Shown here piece after piece: positions 24,763 to 33,501 of a stretch of 64,000 nt of DNA. Source of the stretch: CAZBUK01 sp964495085. Its GTDB lineage: Bacteria > Bacteroidota > Ignavibacteria > T3Sed10-11. A program made the position numbers and the translations under genes. How positions within the stretch are numbered: the stretch's first letter is position 1; every line of letters starts with the position of its first letter. The notes below the pieces were generated by a model. That model was not told the DNA's origin, made no database searches, and saw only the letters and a program-made list of their open reading frames with translations. Location of the stretch: NCBI GenBank assembly GCA_964495085.1, contig CAZBUK010000001.1, positions 61,549 through 125,548 on the forward strand. Direction: 5' to 3'.

Positions 24763-26055
24763 ATGAAAATCCAACTTAAATATGGTAAAGGTTCGATCGA
24801 TTGCCAGATCGATGATTCACTGCACATTAACCACTTGGAACCTGCCGGACAGGTACCTCTCCCCTCTCTCAGAGAGGCTCTTATTTCCAGTTTGGAATCT
24901 CCCGTCAAAGCAGATCCGCTTTCTGAACTTGTAAAACCCGGGTATAAAATCCTGATCGTCGTTCCCGACAAAACACGCCAATGCCTGCTCGATAAAACCG
25001 TTCCGCTCCTCCTCAATTACCTTGAAGAGTTACGTATATCAAGGGAAAATATCACACTCATTTTCGCGAACGGAACACACACGGGGCAGATCGAAGCAGA
25101 CGCCCGGCGGCTTCTCGGCGATTATATTGTAGACACCGTACGCGTCGTGCAACATAACAGCAAAGATACGAACTCGTTAGCGCATATCGGTACAACAAGC
25201 CGGGGGACCGAAATTCTCCTCAACAAACAAGTGCTCGGCGCTGACTTGATAATCACCCTGGGAGGAATTCTGCATCACTATTTTGCCGGATTCGGAGGAG
25301 GTCCCAAGCTCCTCGTTCCCGGCATTGCAGGCTACAAAACAGCCCGAAAAAACCACAGTCTTACGATCGATGACTCAGGCAATTTTAATCAGCTGTGCCG
25401 CGACGGAAACCTCGATGCCAACCCGGTCTACGAGGATATCATCGAGGCAATCCGGATGCTCGAACATGTTTTTTCCATAAATCTGGTCATCGATATGAAC
25501 GACAACGTCGTCCATATCGCTTCGGGCGATCCCGTAGCTGCGCACCGCTATGCCTGCAGCCATGCTGCCCGGACATTCGAGGTCCCCGTTCAACGACAGG
25601 CGGACGTGGTTCTCGTCAGTGCCGGCGGCGCTCCACGCGACGGTACCTTTATCCAATCTCATAAGTCGATACACCATGCTTTTCACGCGGTCAAACCCGG
25701 AGGAATGATCGTTGCCGCCGCACAATGCGGCGACGGTATCGGCTCCGATACTTTTCTTGATTGGTTCGATATTGCTTTCCGGAACCTTGGACAGGCGCTA
25801 CAAGAATCTTATTCGTTGAACGGCCACACCGCCCTCTCGTTGAGAAATAAACTTCGCTCGATAGCGTTGATGCTCGTCTCCGATCTTCCGCGCGATATCG
25901 TGACGAGATTGGGCATCATCCCCGCCGAATCGCTTTACCGGGCAGTCGACAGGGTCACGGGATCGTGCAACGATTCATCGCTCATTTACGTTATTCCGAA
26001 CGGATCGCTCACGCTACCGGTATTCGGTACTTATTCCACTCAATCAAACATATGA
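24763..26055 (+). CDS. larA: LarA-like nickel-pincer-dependent racemase (DUF2088)
   Basis: A 430-residue relative of lactate racemase LarA, which uses the nickel-pincer nucleotide cofactor. Residues corresponding to cofactor ligands and catalytic His in Lactobacillus LarA are all present with constant offset: H106, H172, K182 and H198 (H108, H174, K184, H200 there). Context is NGTHTGQ, HHYFAGFGGGPKLLVPG and KNHSL. The late motif SAGGAPRD is also present. No larB, larC or larE cofactor genes are in this window, and relatives racemise or epimerise other 2-hydroxyacids, so lactate is not assured. Its stop overlaps the histidine kinase start (ATGA). Confidence 0.88.
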   Translation: MKIQLKYGKGSIDCQIDDSLHINHLEPAGQVPLPSLREALISSLESPVKADPLSELVKPGYKILIVVPDKTRQCLLDKTVPLLLNYLEELRISRENITLIFANGTHTGQIEADARRLLGDYIVDTVRVVQHNSKDTNSLAHIGTTSRGTEILLNKQVLGADLIITLGGILHHYFAGFGGGPKLLVPGIAGYKTARKNHSLTIDDSGNFNQLCRDGNLDANPVYEDIIEAIRMLEHVFSINLVIDMNDNVVHIASGDPVAAHRYACSHAARTFEVPVQRQADVVLVSAGGAPRDGTFIQSHKSIHHAFHAVKPGGMIVAAAQCGDGIGSDTFLDWFDIAFRNLGQALQESYSLNGHTALSLRNKLRSIALMLVSDLPRDIVTRLGIIPAESLYRAVDRVTGSCNDSSLIYVIPNGSLTLPVFGTYSTQSNI

Positions 26056-27710
26056 AAAACAACGATACCGACTATGCCGATCTCAGAACCAATGCGATGT
26101 TCGGCACTGTTCCGAGTGAACAACTGAGGGAGATCTCCTACCTCTTCAACCGGAAAACATACGCCCCCGGTGATTACATTTTCCGGGAGGGGGATACCGA
26201 GAGCTATCTCTGTCTCGTCTCCAAAGGACTGGTCGCCATTACCAAGAAAACGGCGTTCGGAGACGAAACCGAACTGGCGGTCCTGGACAAAAACGAGTTC
26301 TTCGGAGAGCTTGAATTGCTCGACGGGCTTCCCCGCTCCGCGAACGCCAAAGTGCTCGTCAGATCAGAAATTCTGGTTTTGGATCACGACACCTTTCACA
26401 ATTTACTGCAGGACAACCATATTGTCGCCCTGAACATCCTGCGGCAGCTCAGCATCCGGCTCCGTAAAACGGATCAGGCGGTTATCCACGAAGTCGAACG
26501 TACGAGAAAGAAGGCTCAGGAGCGGATAGACAGGATGGCGTTGCTCATCGAGGCGGCAAAGAACGTCAACAGTTCGCTCAATCTGGAGGAATTGCTTAAG
26601 ATCATTTTGGATACAGCGACACAATCTACCAATGCGGACCGGGGAACACTATACCTGCTCGACTATTCAAAGAGCGAGATCTGGTCGAAAGTACTTCAGG
26701 GAGATTACATCTCCGAGATCCGGCTCCCCCTCGGCAAGGGAATCGCAGGCTATGTCGCTCAGACGGGCGACGTCATCTATACCGAGGACGCCTATAAGGA
26801 TCCGCGGTTCAATCCCGACATCGACCGGGTCAGCGGTTACCGGACGCGCAGCATGCTTTGCATGCCGATGCGGAACCGATACGGTAAGATCATCGGCGTT
26901 TTTCAATTATTGAACAAGGAGACCGAACCTTTCCGGAAAGAGGACGAGGAGTTCATCGATGCGCTCTCGGCGCACGCCTCGATCGCAATCGAGAATGCGC
27001 GGCTCGCGCAGGAGATGATCCTGAACGAGCGGCTTTCGACGGTCGGTTCGATGGCCAGCAGTATACTCCATGACATAAAGAATCCGATGAACACCATAAA
27101 AATTTACACGCAGGCCCTCCGCAACATCTCGGGTACCGAAGAGGCTGTCGAGCTTGCAGACGAGGTGATCAACCAGATCGACCGGCTCGTTAATATGGTT
27201 CGCGAGATCCTGGATTTCAGCCGAGGTGTGAGCTCGACGAATATGCGGGAGGTTAAAATCGGCGACTTCATGGATACGCTCACCGGCTTCATCGAGAAGG
27301 AGTTCGATAAACGGGGTATGAAGCTCAGTACAGATCTCCGCTATACTGGAGCGTGCATCTGCGACCCCGAAAAAATTGAGCGCGTCTTTCTCAATATAAC
27401 CAGAAATGCGATCGACGCAATGGAGGAAGGCGGCGTACTCACCATACGGACGGACCGGATCGGCGACCGGCTGCAGATTACCTTCCGGGATACGGGGAAA
27501 GGTATCCCGGCGGAGATACGCCAGAAAATATTTGACCCCTTCTTCACTTTCGGCAAGAAAAACGGCACCGGCCTCGGAATGTCGATCGTTAAAAAGATCA
27601 TTGAAGAACACAACGGCGTTATATATTTTGAAACCGAGGAGGACAAAGGTACTTCGTTTCATGTCTATCTACCGATCAAATCACCCTCACCATTAATCGA
27701 TATCGGTTAA
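26052..27710 (+). CDS. Histidine kinase with cyclic-nucleotide-binding and GAF sensor domains
   Basis: 552 residues from the ATG at 26052, overlapping the larA stop. Order: cNMP-binding domain (about 15-130, with FGELELLDGLPRSANA, which preserves the phosphate-binding Glu and Arg), coiled linker (145-165), GAF (about 170-318), HisKA with phosphoacceptor H340 in ILHDIKNPMN, and HATPase (N-box NITRNAIDAM, FRDTGKGIP, GTGLGMSIVKK). No transmembrane helices, so a cytosolic sensor. No response regulator is adjacent, so it is an orphan kinase. Coupling to larA suggests metabolic sensing. Confidence 0.9.
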   Translation: MKNNDTDYADLRTNAMFGTVPSEQLREISYLFNRKTYAPGDYIFREGDTESYLCLVSKGLVAITKKTAFGDETELAVLDKNEFFGELELLDGLPRSANAKVLVRSEILVLDHDTFHNLLQDNHIVALNILRQLSIRLRKTDQAVIHEVERTRKKAQERIDRMALLIEAAKNVNSSLNLEELLKIILDTATQSTNADRGTLYLLDYSKSEIWSKVLQGDYISEIRLPLGKGIAGYVAQTGDVIYTEDAYKDPRFNPDIDRVSGYRTRSMLCMPMRNRYGKIIGVFQLLNKETEPFRKEDEEFIDALSAHASIAIENARLAQEMILNERLSTVGSMASSILHDIKNPMNTIKIYTQALRNISGTEEAVELADEVINQIDRLVNMVREILDFSRGVSSTNMREVKIGDFMDTLTGFIEKEFDKRGMKLSTDLRYTGACICDPEKIERVFLNITRNAIDAMEEGGVLTIRTDRIGDRLQITFRDTGKGIPAEIRQKIFDPFFTFGKKNGTGLGMSIVKKIIEEHNGVIYFETEEDKGTSFHVYLPIKSPSPLIDIG

Positions 27711-27744
27711 TTCTACTTTCACCTCTCAACTGTAAGGAGTTTCT

Positions 27745-28734
27745 ATGGAAGGATTATTCGCAATCTCAATCGTTGCTATTATTGCGTTCATTATTTTTCT
27801 TATCGTATTTACATATTTCATACCGGTCGGACTCTGGGTAACCGCGATTTTCTCCGGCGTCCGGGTAAAGATATTCAAGGACCTGCTCGGCATGAGATTG
27901 CGCAAGGTACCGCCGCATATCATCATCAAATCAAAAATCACGGCGACGAAGGCGGGAGTCGAGGTCGATGTCGGAAAACTGGAAGCCCACTATCTCGCGG
28001 GTGGCAACGTGCAGAAGGTCGTGAATGCCATCATCTCCGCAGACAGAGCAAATATCCCGCTCACCTTCGAACGCGCTACCGCCATCGATCTTGCGGGCCG
28101 CGACGTTCTCGAAGCGGTGAAGGTCAGCGTCAATCCGAAAGTTATCAATACGCCGATGGTAGCCGCAGTTGCGAAAGACGGCGTGCAGGTCAAAGCGACG
28201 AGCAGAATAACCGTTCGAGCGAACATCGAACGCCTGGTCGGCGGTGCGGGTGAAGAAACCATTCTGGCGCGCGTCGGCGAGGGAATCGTCACGACGATCG
28301 GATCTTCGGAAACGCATAAACTCGTTCTCGAGAATCCCGATCGAATCTCGAAAACGGTGCTCGAAAAAGGACTCGATGCAGGCACCGCGTACGAGATTCT
28401 CTCGATCGATATCGCCGATGTCGACGTCGGAGAGAATATAGGCGCAAAATTGCAGGCAGACCAGGCAGCTGCGGATATGAAAATCGCACAGGCGAAAGCC
28501 GAGGGCCGGCGGGCGATGGCAGTCGCAACCGAGCAGGAAAACCGCGCACGGGTCGAAGAAATGCGCGCACGGGTCGTGGAGGCGGAAGCCGAGGTTCCGC
28601 GGGCGATTGCGGCTGCATTCCGGGAAGGAAAGCTCGGCGTTATGGATTATTACAACATGCGCAATGTCATGGCCGATACAGAAATGCGCCAGTCCATATC
28701 GAAGAGCGGTGAAACCAAAAAATCGAAGGAGTGA
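27745..28734 (+). CDS. floA: Flotillin-like protein FloA
   Basis: 329 residues: N-terminal membrane segment (about 5-40), SPFH/band-7 region (GMRLRKVPPHIIIKSKITATKAG), then a long Ala/Glu-rich coiled coil (ADQAAADMKIAQAKAEGRRA) and a short C-terminal tail. It scaffolds membrane microdomains. AAGGAG precedes the ATG. In many bacteria floA neighbours an nfeD gene; here nfeD is about 5 kb away in the opposite orientation. Confidence 0.93.
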   Translation: MEGLFAISIVAIIAFIIFLIVFTYFIPVGLWVTAIFSGVRVKIFKDLLGMRLRKVPPHIIIKSKITATKAGVEVDVGKLEAHYLAGGNVQKVVNAIISADRANIPLTFERATAIDLAGRDVLEAVKVSVNPKVINTPMVAAVAKDGVQVKATSRITVRANIERLVGGAGEETILARVGEGIVTTIGSSETHKLVLENPDRISKTVLEKGLDAGTAYEILSIDIADVDVGENIGAKLQADQAAADMKIAQAKAEGRRAMAVATEQENRARVEEMRARVVEAEAEVPRAIAAAFREGKLGVMDYYNMRNVMADTEMRQSISKSGETKKSKE

Positions 28735-28773
28735 ACCGACGCTGACCGGGCCGCATGGTAACGGAATTGACCG

Positions 28774-29511
28774 ATGAATGAAAGTACGGAGCGGGTTATT
28801 CGTTGTTCCTCTCCTGCCGAACATTACAGGCTGGACGGAGAACTGTTCGATTACAGTCAACCGCCCGATATCTACTCCGGGGAATTCTGGCGAAGGCTTC
28901 GGGCGGCCGCGGTCGCCTTCATGCCGATCGGGAAAAACGAGCGGATACTCGATGTAGGCAGTGGTGCAGGATGGGTTGCGCGGGAATTGTCCATTCGGGG
29001 AGCACGGGTAACCTCGCTCGATCTGTCGTATCTGAATCTCAGGAAGATCAAAGACGAGACCGGTCAACCCGCGATCGTTGCCTCGGGCATAAACCTTCCC
29101 TTTTCCGACAGCACGCTTGATTATGTCATCGCGTCGGAAGTCATAGAACATCTCAACGATCCGGCATCGGCTATCCGTGAATTCTTCCGGGTGATAAAGC
29201 CGGGAGGACGGGTCGTTATAACGACTCCGTACAAGGAGGTAATCAGGTATTACCTGTGCATTTACTGCAACCGTATGACGCCTGCAAACGCGCATCTGCA
29301 CAGTTTTACCGAAGATAAGCTGGTCGGTATGTTCTCGAATGCCGGAGCATCGACTATATACTACCGGCGAATCGGCAATAAGGCGATGATAGGACTGCGC
29401 GTCTACTATTTATTAAGATTCCTACCGTATCCGCTCTGGTCGATAACCGATCGAATAGCAAATGTTTTCATCCCGCGGACGAGCAATATCGTCGTGTGCG
29501 GAATAAAATAA
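28774..29511 (+). CDS. Class I SAM-dependent methyltransferase
   Basis: 245 residues with the Rossmann-type SAM site: motif I ILDVGSGAGWVAREL, acidic end of strand 2 (SLDLS), motif II YVIASEVIEHLNDP and motif III FFRVIKPGGRVVI. This is the Methyltransf_11 branch, which acts on small molecules, lipids or glycans. A hydrophobic C-terminal stretch (YYLLRFLPYPLWSITDRI) suggests a membrane-lipid-linked substrate. Acceptor unknown. Lies in the same run as floA and the next small membrane protein. Confidence 0.85.
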   Translation: MNESTERVIRCSSPAEHYRLDGELFDYSQPPDIYSGEFWRRLRAAAVAFMPIGKNERILDVGSGAGWVARELSIRGARVTSLDLSYLNLRKIKDETGQPAIVASGINLPFSDSTLDYVIASEVIEHLNDPASAIREFFRVIKPGGRVVITTPYKEVIRYYLCIYCNRMTPANAHLHSFTEDKLVGMFSNAGASTIYYRRIGNKAMIGLRVYYLLRFLPYPLWSITDRIANVFIPRTSNIVVCGIK

Positions 29512-29524
29512 GGAGGAATATGTA

Positions 29525-30031
29525 ATGGAAGGTTTCTTTGAAATAATCTGGCTGTTGCTCATCGTATTCTTCCTGTTCAGAACGTTCTTCAGCCAGGCGA
29601 GGAAGTCTCGCGAGCAGAGAAGACCTGCAGAAACTGAAGCGAACGACTCCGCTGAGACGGATACCCTTACCAAAACCAGAGACGAAATTCTCGAGGAATT
29701 CAAGAATATATTCGGTCCGCCCGAGAAACCCGAGCTGCCTACGCGTCCCAGACGACGCCCCGACCCCCTCCCGGCGGAAGGAACGGCAGCACCTCAAAAA
29801 ACCCCCAAAAAATATGAATCATACTCGGGAACCGATTTCATCGATACCATTGCCGAGTCACCCGATCTAAGTGAAATCGACAGATTAGAAGTACGATCCC
29901 CTTCCCTCCTCAGTAAGAACGAGCCCTCCGGTAAATTCGATTTTTTATACGGATTGGAGGATATTCGAAGAGGAATTATTATAAGCGAAATCCTTGGGAA
30001 ACCGAAAGCCCTTAAAAATACGTTAATTTGA
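29525..30031 (+). CDS. Small membrane-anchored protein of unknown function
   Basis: 168 residues: one N-terminal helix (about 5-22), a long charged Pro/Glu/Arg-rich linker (25-110) of low complexity, and a conserved-looking C-terminal helix (DIRRGIIISEILGKPKALK). AGGAGGA precedes the start. This arrangement of anchor, flexible linker and short terminal helix suggests a protein-docking function; I do not recognise the family beyond similar small FCB-group membrane proteins. Confidence 0.7.
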   Translation: MEGFFEIIWLLLIVFFLFRTFFSQARKSREQRRPAETEANDSAETDTLTKTRDEILEEFKNIFGPPEKPELPTRPRRRPDPLPAEGTAAPQKTPKKYESYSGTDFIDTIAESPDLSEIDRLEVRSPSLLSKNEPSGKFDFLYGLEDIRRGIIISEILGKPKALKNTLI

Positions 30032-30056
30032 TTTTAGAGGCGGTTTTTAGTATTTT
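30028..30056 (+). promoter_or_regulatory. Promoter before tRNA-Leu
   Basis: TTGATT (30028-30033), 17 bases, TATTTT (30051-30056), starting transcription about 25 bases upstream of the tRNA. It overlaps the 3' end of the preceding gene. Confidence 0.5.
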
Positions 30057-30087
30057 TTAAGGTTATATTCATTTCCTATTCATTTGA

Positions 30088-30169
30088 GGGCATGTGGCGG
30101 AATTGGTAGACGCGCTAGACTTAGGATCTAGTGGGGACACCCGTGGGGGTTCGAGTCCCTCCATGCCCA
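30088..30169 (+). tRNA. tRNA-Leu (anticodon TAG)
   Basis: Acceptor arms GGGCATG (30088-30094) and CATGCCC (30162-30168) pair fully, followed by discriminator A. Anticodon stem CTAGA/TCTAG encloses the loop CTTAGGA with anticodon TAG. The long variable arm (GGGGACACCC region) marks a class II leucine tRNA, and GGTTCGAGTCC is the T-loop. CCA is not encoded. Confidence 0.95.
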
Positions 30170-30212
30170 CTTTAAAAGTAAGAATTGAAACGTATTGCAT
30201 AAGGAAGTTTGT

Positions 30213-31499
30213 GTGGAAGTACAGACCAGGGATATCACCGGGGTAAAGAAGAGCGCGGATATTACCGCGAGTCCGGAAGAAATTAAACCTCATATCGATC
30301 AGGCATTTGAGAAATTCCGGGATAAGGCGGAAATCAAAGGATTCCGGAAGGGAAAGGCGCCGATGTCTCTTATTAAGAAAATGTACGGGCCTTCAATTGA
30401 AAGCGATGCACTGGGTGATATCGTCAATCAACTCTACAAACGGGCAGTCGACGAGCATGCATTGAAAGCGATCGGCGAGCCGGTCCTCGTTGACATGGAT
30501 TATAAACCCGGAGAAAAATTCAGCTTTTCCGTGGAATACGAAGTATTCCCCGAGATCGAGATTCAAGAGATATCGGATGTCAAGGTCGAAAAACAGATTT
30601 ACCGGGTAACCGAAGAACAAGTCGAACGCGAAATCGAATCCATCCGGGTGAACAATGCAGTGAGATCCGAAGCCGAATCGGTTACCGACAAGTTTTATAC
30701 ATTGACGCTGGATATCCAGGAACTCGACGCAGATGGAGTAGCCATCATCGGCAAACGCTCTCAGGATGTCGTTGTTCAGCTCTACGATCCGAAGTACGAT
30801 AAAGAATTTATCGAGCCGCACCTCTCGGCGGTTAAAGAGGGTGAGATGCTGATCCGGTATAATCATGATCACGGCGACCATAAGCATAAAGTGCATGTAA
30901 AAACTTTCGTTAAAAGAATCGAAAAACTCGATCTTCCGGAGCTCACGGACGAATTCGTGAAGGAGAAATTCCCGGGGAAATACTCAAGCGTCGATGAACT
31001 CAGATCGGGCATACGCGAGCGTATACAGAATTTATTCGATGAACAGAGCTCCCGGGAGGTTCGGAACAAAATAGCCGATGAACTGGTTAAACGACATGAG
31101 TTTCCCATACCGGAAACGCTACTCCGATCGATATTCGACGAGATGATCGAGCAGATTAAACGAAGGTCGCAAACGGGATCTCTTCCCCCTGATTTCGACC
31201 GCGACGGGTTCGAAGCCGAATATTATAAGGAAGCCGAGTGGCAGGCAAAATGGGATATAATTCGGACGCATTTGATTGAAAAGGAAAAATTCGAGATCCG
31301 GGAATCGGATATCGTCGAATTGGCGCAGCGGGATGCCGCGGCACTGGGCATTACGGCAGAACAGGTACTCAATTACTATAAGAGCAACGATTCGATCGTC
31401 GGAAAGCTGGAGAACGATAAATTGATGCAAAAGCTCGAATCGATGATCTCGATTACACCGGTACCTGCCAAGCAACAGGATTCAACACATTCTCATTAG
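30213..31499 (+). CDS. tig: Trigger factor
   Basis: Ribosome-associated chaperone and peptidyl-prolyl isomerase. The N-terminal ribosome-binding domain has the signature GFRKGKAP (about 45-52); an FKBP-like domain follows (about 145-240, with an unusual His-rich insertion NHDHGDHKHK), then the helical chaperone C-domain. I prefer the GTG at 30213, which has AAGGAAG upstream, over an in-frame TTG at 30195; both give a normal length near 430. It is followed by clpP and clpX, the standard order. Confidence 0.93.
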   Translation: MEVQTRDITGVKKSADITASPEEIKPHIDQAFEKFRDKAEIKGFRKGKAPMSLIKKMYGPSIESDALGDIVNQLYKRAVDEHALKAIGEPVLVDMDYKPGEKFSFSVEYEVFPEIEIQEISDVKVEKQIYRVTEEQVEREIESIRVNNAVRSEAESVTDKFYTLTLDIQELDADGVAIIGKRSQDVVVQLYDPKYDKEFIEPHLSAVKEGEMLIRYNHDHGDHKHKVHVKTFVKRIEKLDLPELTDEFVKEKFPGKYSSVDELRSGIRERIQNLFDEQSSREVRNKIADELVKRHEFPIPETLLRSIFDEMIEQIKRRSQTGSLPPDFDRDGFEAEYYKEAEWQAKWDIIRTHLIEKEKFEIRESDIVELAQRDAAALGITAEQVLNYYKSNDSIVGKLENDKLMQKLESMISITPVPAKQQDSTHSH

Positions 31500-31516
31500 A
31501 AAGGATCAACCGGATC

Positions 31517-32134
31517 ATGGCAGAAATCTACGGTCAGCTCGTTCCGATAGTTGTGGAACAGACAGGACGCGGCGAACGTGCTTACGATATTTACTCGCGG
31601 CTCTTAAAGGAACGTATCGTCTTTATCGGTCTCCCGATAGACGATATTGTGGCAAGCCTCATCATCGCCCAGTTATTGTTTCTCGAGTCGGAGGATCCGG
31701 ATAAAGATATCCATGTGTACCTGAACACGCCCGGAGGGAGCGTGTCGGCCGGACTCGCCATATACGATACCATGCAGTATATACGTCCGGATGTAGCGAC
31801 CATCTGCACCGGTATGGCCGCGAGTATGGGCGCCGTCCTGCTCGCCGGAGGTGCAGCGGGCAAACGGACCTCCCTGCCTAATTCGCGCATAATGATACAT
31901 CAACCGTGGGGAGGAGCCCGGGGCTCCGCCTCCGATATCAGCATCCAGGCCGAAGAGATACTGAAAACCAAGAAAAAAATCAACGAAATTCTCTCTTTCC
32001 ACACAGGGAAAGATATGGAACAGATCGAGCGCGACACAGACAGGGATCGATATATGTCCCCCACGGAGGCTAAGGATTACGGCTTGATAGATAACCTATT
32101 ACAGAAGCGGGTCGTTACGCCGAAAACAAAGTAA
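31517..32134 (+). CDS. clpP: ATP-dependent Clp protease proteolytic subunit
   Basis: Serine peptidase forming the tetradecameric ClpP barrel. Catalytic triad is visible: S103 in GMAASMGAVL, H128 in RIMIHQP and D173 in ERDTDRD. The oxyanion strand GGSV is intact. The 205-residue length includes a short propeptide. Lies 17 bases after tig and 35 before clpX. Confidence 0.97.
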   Translation: MAEIYGQLVPIVVEQTGRGERAYDIYSRLLKERIVFIGLPIDDIVASLIIAQLLFLESEDPDKDIHVYLNTPGGSVSAGLAIYDTMQYIRPDVATICTGMAASMGAVLLAGGAAGKRTSLPNSRIMIHQPWGGARGSASDISIQAEEILKTKKKINEILSFHTGKDMEQIERDTDRDRYMSPTEAKDYGLIDNLLQKRVVTPKTK

Positions 32135-32169
32135 GCATTCAAGTTCATTTCTCTGAAAAACGGGGAATT

Positions 32170-33432
32170 ATGGCACAAAAACAAAGACCCGAAGATAAGA
32201 TACGTTGCTCGTTCTGCGGGCGGGCGCCGAACGAGGTCGCGAGCATCATTGCCGGACCTGACGTGTATATCTGCGACATCTGCGTCTCGGACTCGGTGGA
32301 CATTATCAGGAACAACCTCGCGGCATACTCTACTCAACGGCATGCAAAAAAACGCCATCTGACTCCTGAGGAGATCAAAGCCGCACTCGACGAGTATGTG
32401 ATCGGACAGGAGTACGCGAAGAAAACGCTCGCCGTCGCGGTTTATAACCATTACAAGCGAATCGATCAAAAAAAATTCCTTTACGACAGCGATAACGTCG
32501 AGATCGAAAAAAGCAACATACTTCTCATCGGCCCGACAGGAACGGGTAAGACGCTGCTCGCCCAGACGCTCGCCAGGATTCTGGATGTCCCGTTCGCTAT
32601 CGCCGATGCCACGACGCTAACCGAAGCCGGCTATGTCGGCGACGATGTAGAGACCATACTCGTCTATCTCCTCCAGAACGCTGATTACAACGTCGAGAGA
32701 GCGGAGCGGGGAATCATTTACATCGACGAGATCGATAAGATTGCGCGGAAAAGCGACAGCGCATCGATCACGCGTGACGTCTCGGGAGAGGGCGTGCAGC
32801 AGGCGCTGCTGAAAATTCTCGAGGGAACGAATGCAGGCGTTCCGCCGAAAGGCGGCCGGAAGCATCCGGAACAGAGTCTGATCAACGTCAATACGCGGAA
32901 TATTCTTTTCATCTGCGGAGGAGCCTTCGAAGGACTGGATAAACTGATCGCAAACCGTGTCAGCAAAAACCAGGTGGGATTCGGCGCGGAAATCCGTTCC
33001 AAGAAGAACCGGGTTGCCGACGACTTCCTCCCTTATGTCGAACCGGACGATCTGTTAAAGTTCGGTCTTATCCCCGAGTTCATCGGCAGAATACCGGTCA
33101 TCTCGACCCTCCAGTCCCTGTCCGATCAGGCGCTCCTCGACATATTGACCAAACCGAAGAACGCGCTCGCGAAACAGTATAAGAAGCTGTTCAGCATGGA
33201 AAGCGTCGAACTTGAAATCGAAGAGGAAGCGCTGCGGCTGGTGGTGAGCGAAGCTCACAAACGCGGTACGGGCGCGCGCGCGCTCCGTTCGATGCTCGAA
33301 GGGGTTATGCTGGACATCATGTACGAACTCCCTTCTCAGAAGAATCTCACCAAGTGCATCATTACGAAGAACGTCGTACTGAAAAAATCGGCTCCCGTTT
33401 TTATTTATAAGGAACGAAAGCAGACTGCCTGA
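32170..33432 (+). CDS. clpX: ATP-dependent Clp protease ATP-binding subunit ClpX
   Basis: AAA+ unfoldase partner of ClpP. N-terminal zinc-binding domain with C13, C16, C35 and C38; Walker A GPTGTGKT (about 119-126), Walker B IIYIDEIDKI, pore loop GYVGDDVE and the ClpP-docking IGF-type loop in the region FGAEIR. C-terminal RGTGARALRSMLEGVMLDIMYE is diagnostic. 420 residues, normal. Confidence 0.97.
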   Translation: MAQKQRPEDKIRCSFCGRAPNEVASIIAGPDVYICDICVSDSVDIIRNNLAAYSTQRHAKKRHLTPEEIKAALDEYVIGQEYAKKTLAVAVYNHYKRIDQKKFLYDSDNVEIEKSNILLIGPTGTGKTLLAQTLARILDVPFAIADATTLTEAGYVGDDVETILVYLLQNADYNVERAERGIIYIDEIDKIARKSDSASITRDVSGEGVQQALLKILEGTNAGVPPKGGRKHPEQSLINVNTRNILFICGGAFEGLDKLIANRVSKNQVGFGAEIRSKKNRVADDFLPYVEPDDLLKFGLIPEFIGRIPVISTLQSLSDQALLDILTKPKNALAKQYKKLFSMESVELEIEEEALRLVVSEAHKRGTGARALRSMLEGVMLDIMYELPSQKNLTKCIITKNVVLKKSAPVFIYKERKQTA

Positions 33433-33501
33433 CGAACACGGCAGCGATCGGCATATTCGGCGGGCGGATGAAGTGTGCGACGTTCCGCTCCGAACGACCG
33501 T

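Noticed and set aside
26480..26490. DnaA-box-like TTATCCACG
   Set aside because: Single copy inside the histidine kinase coding sequence; no clustering.
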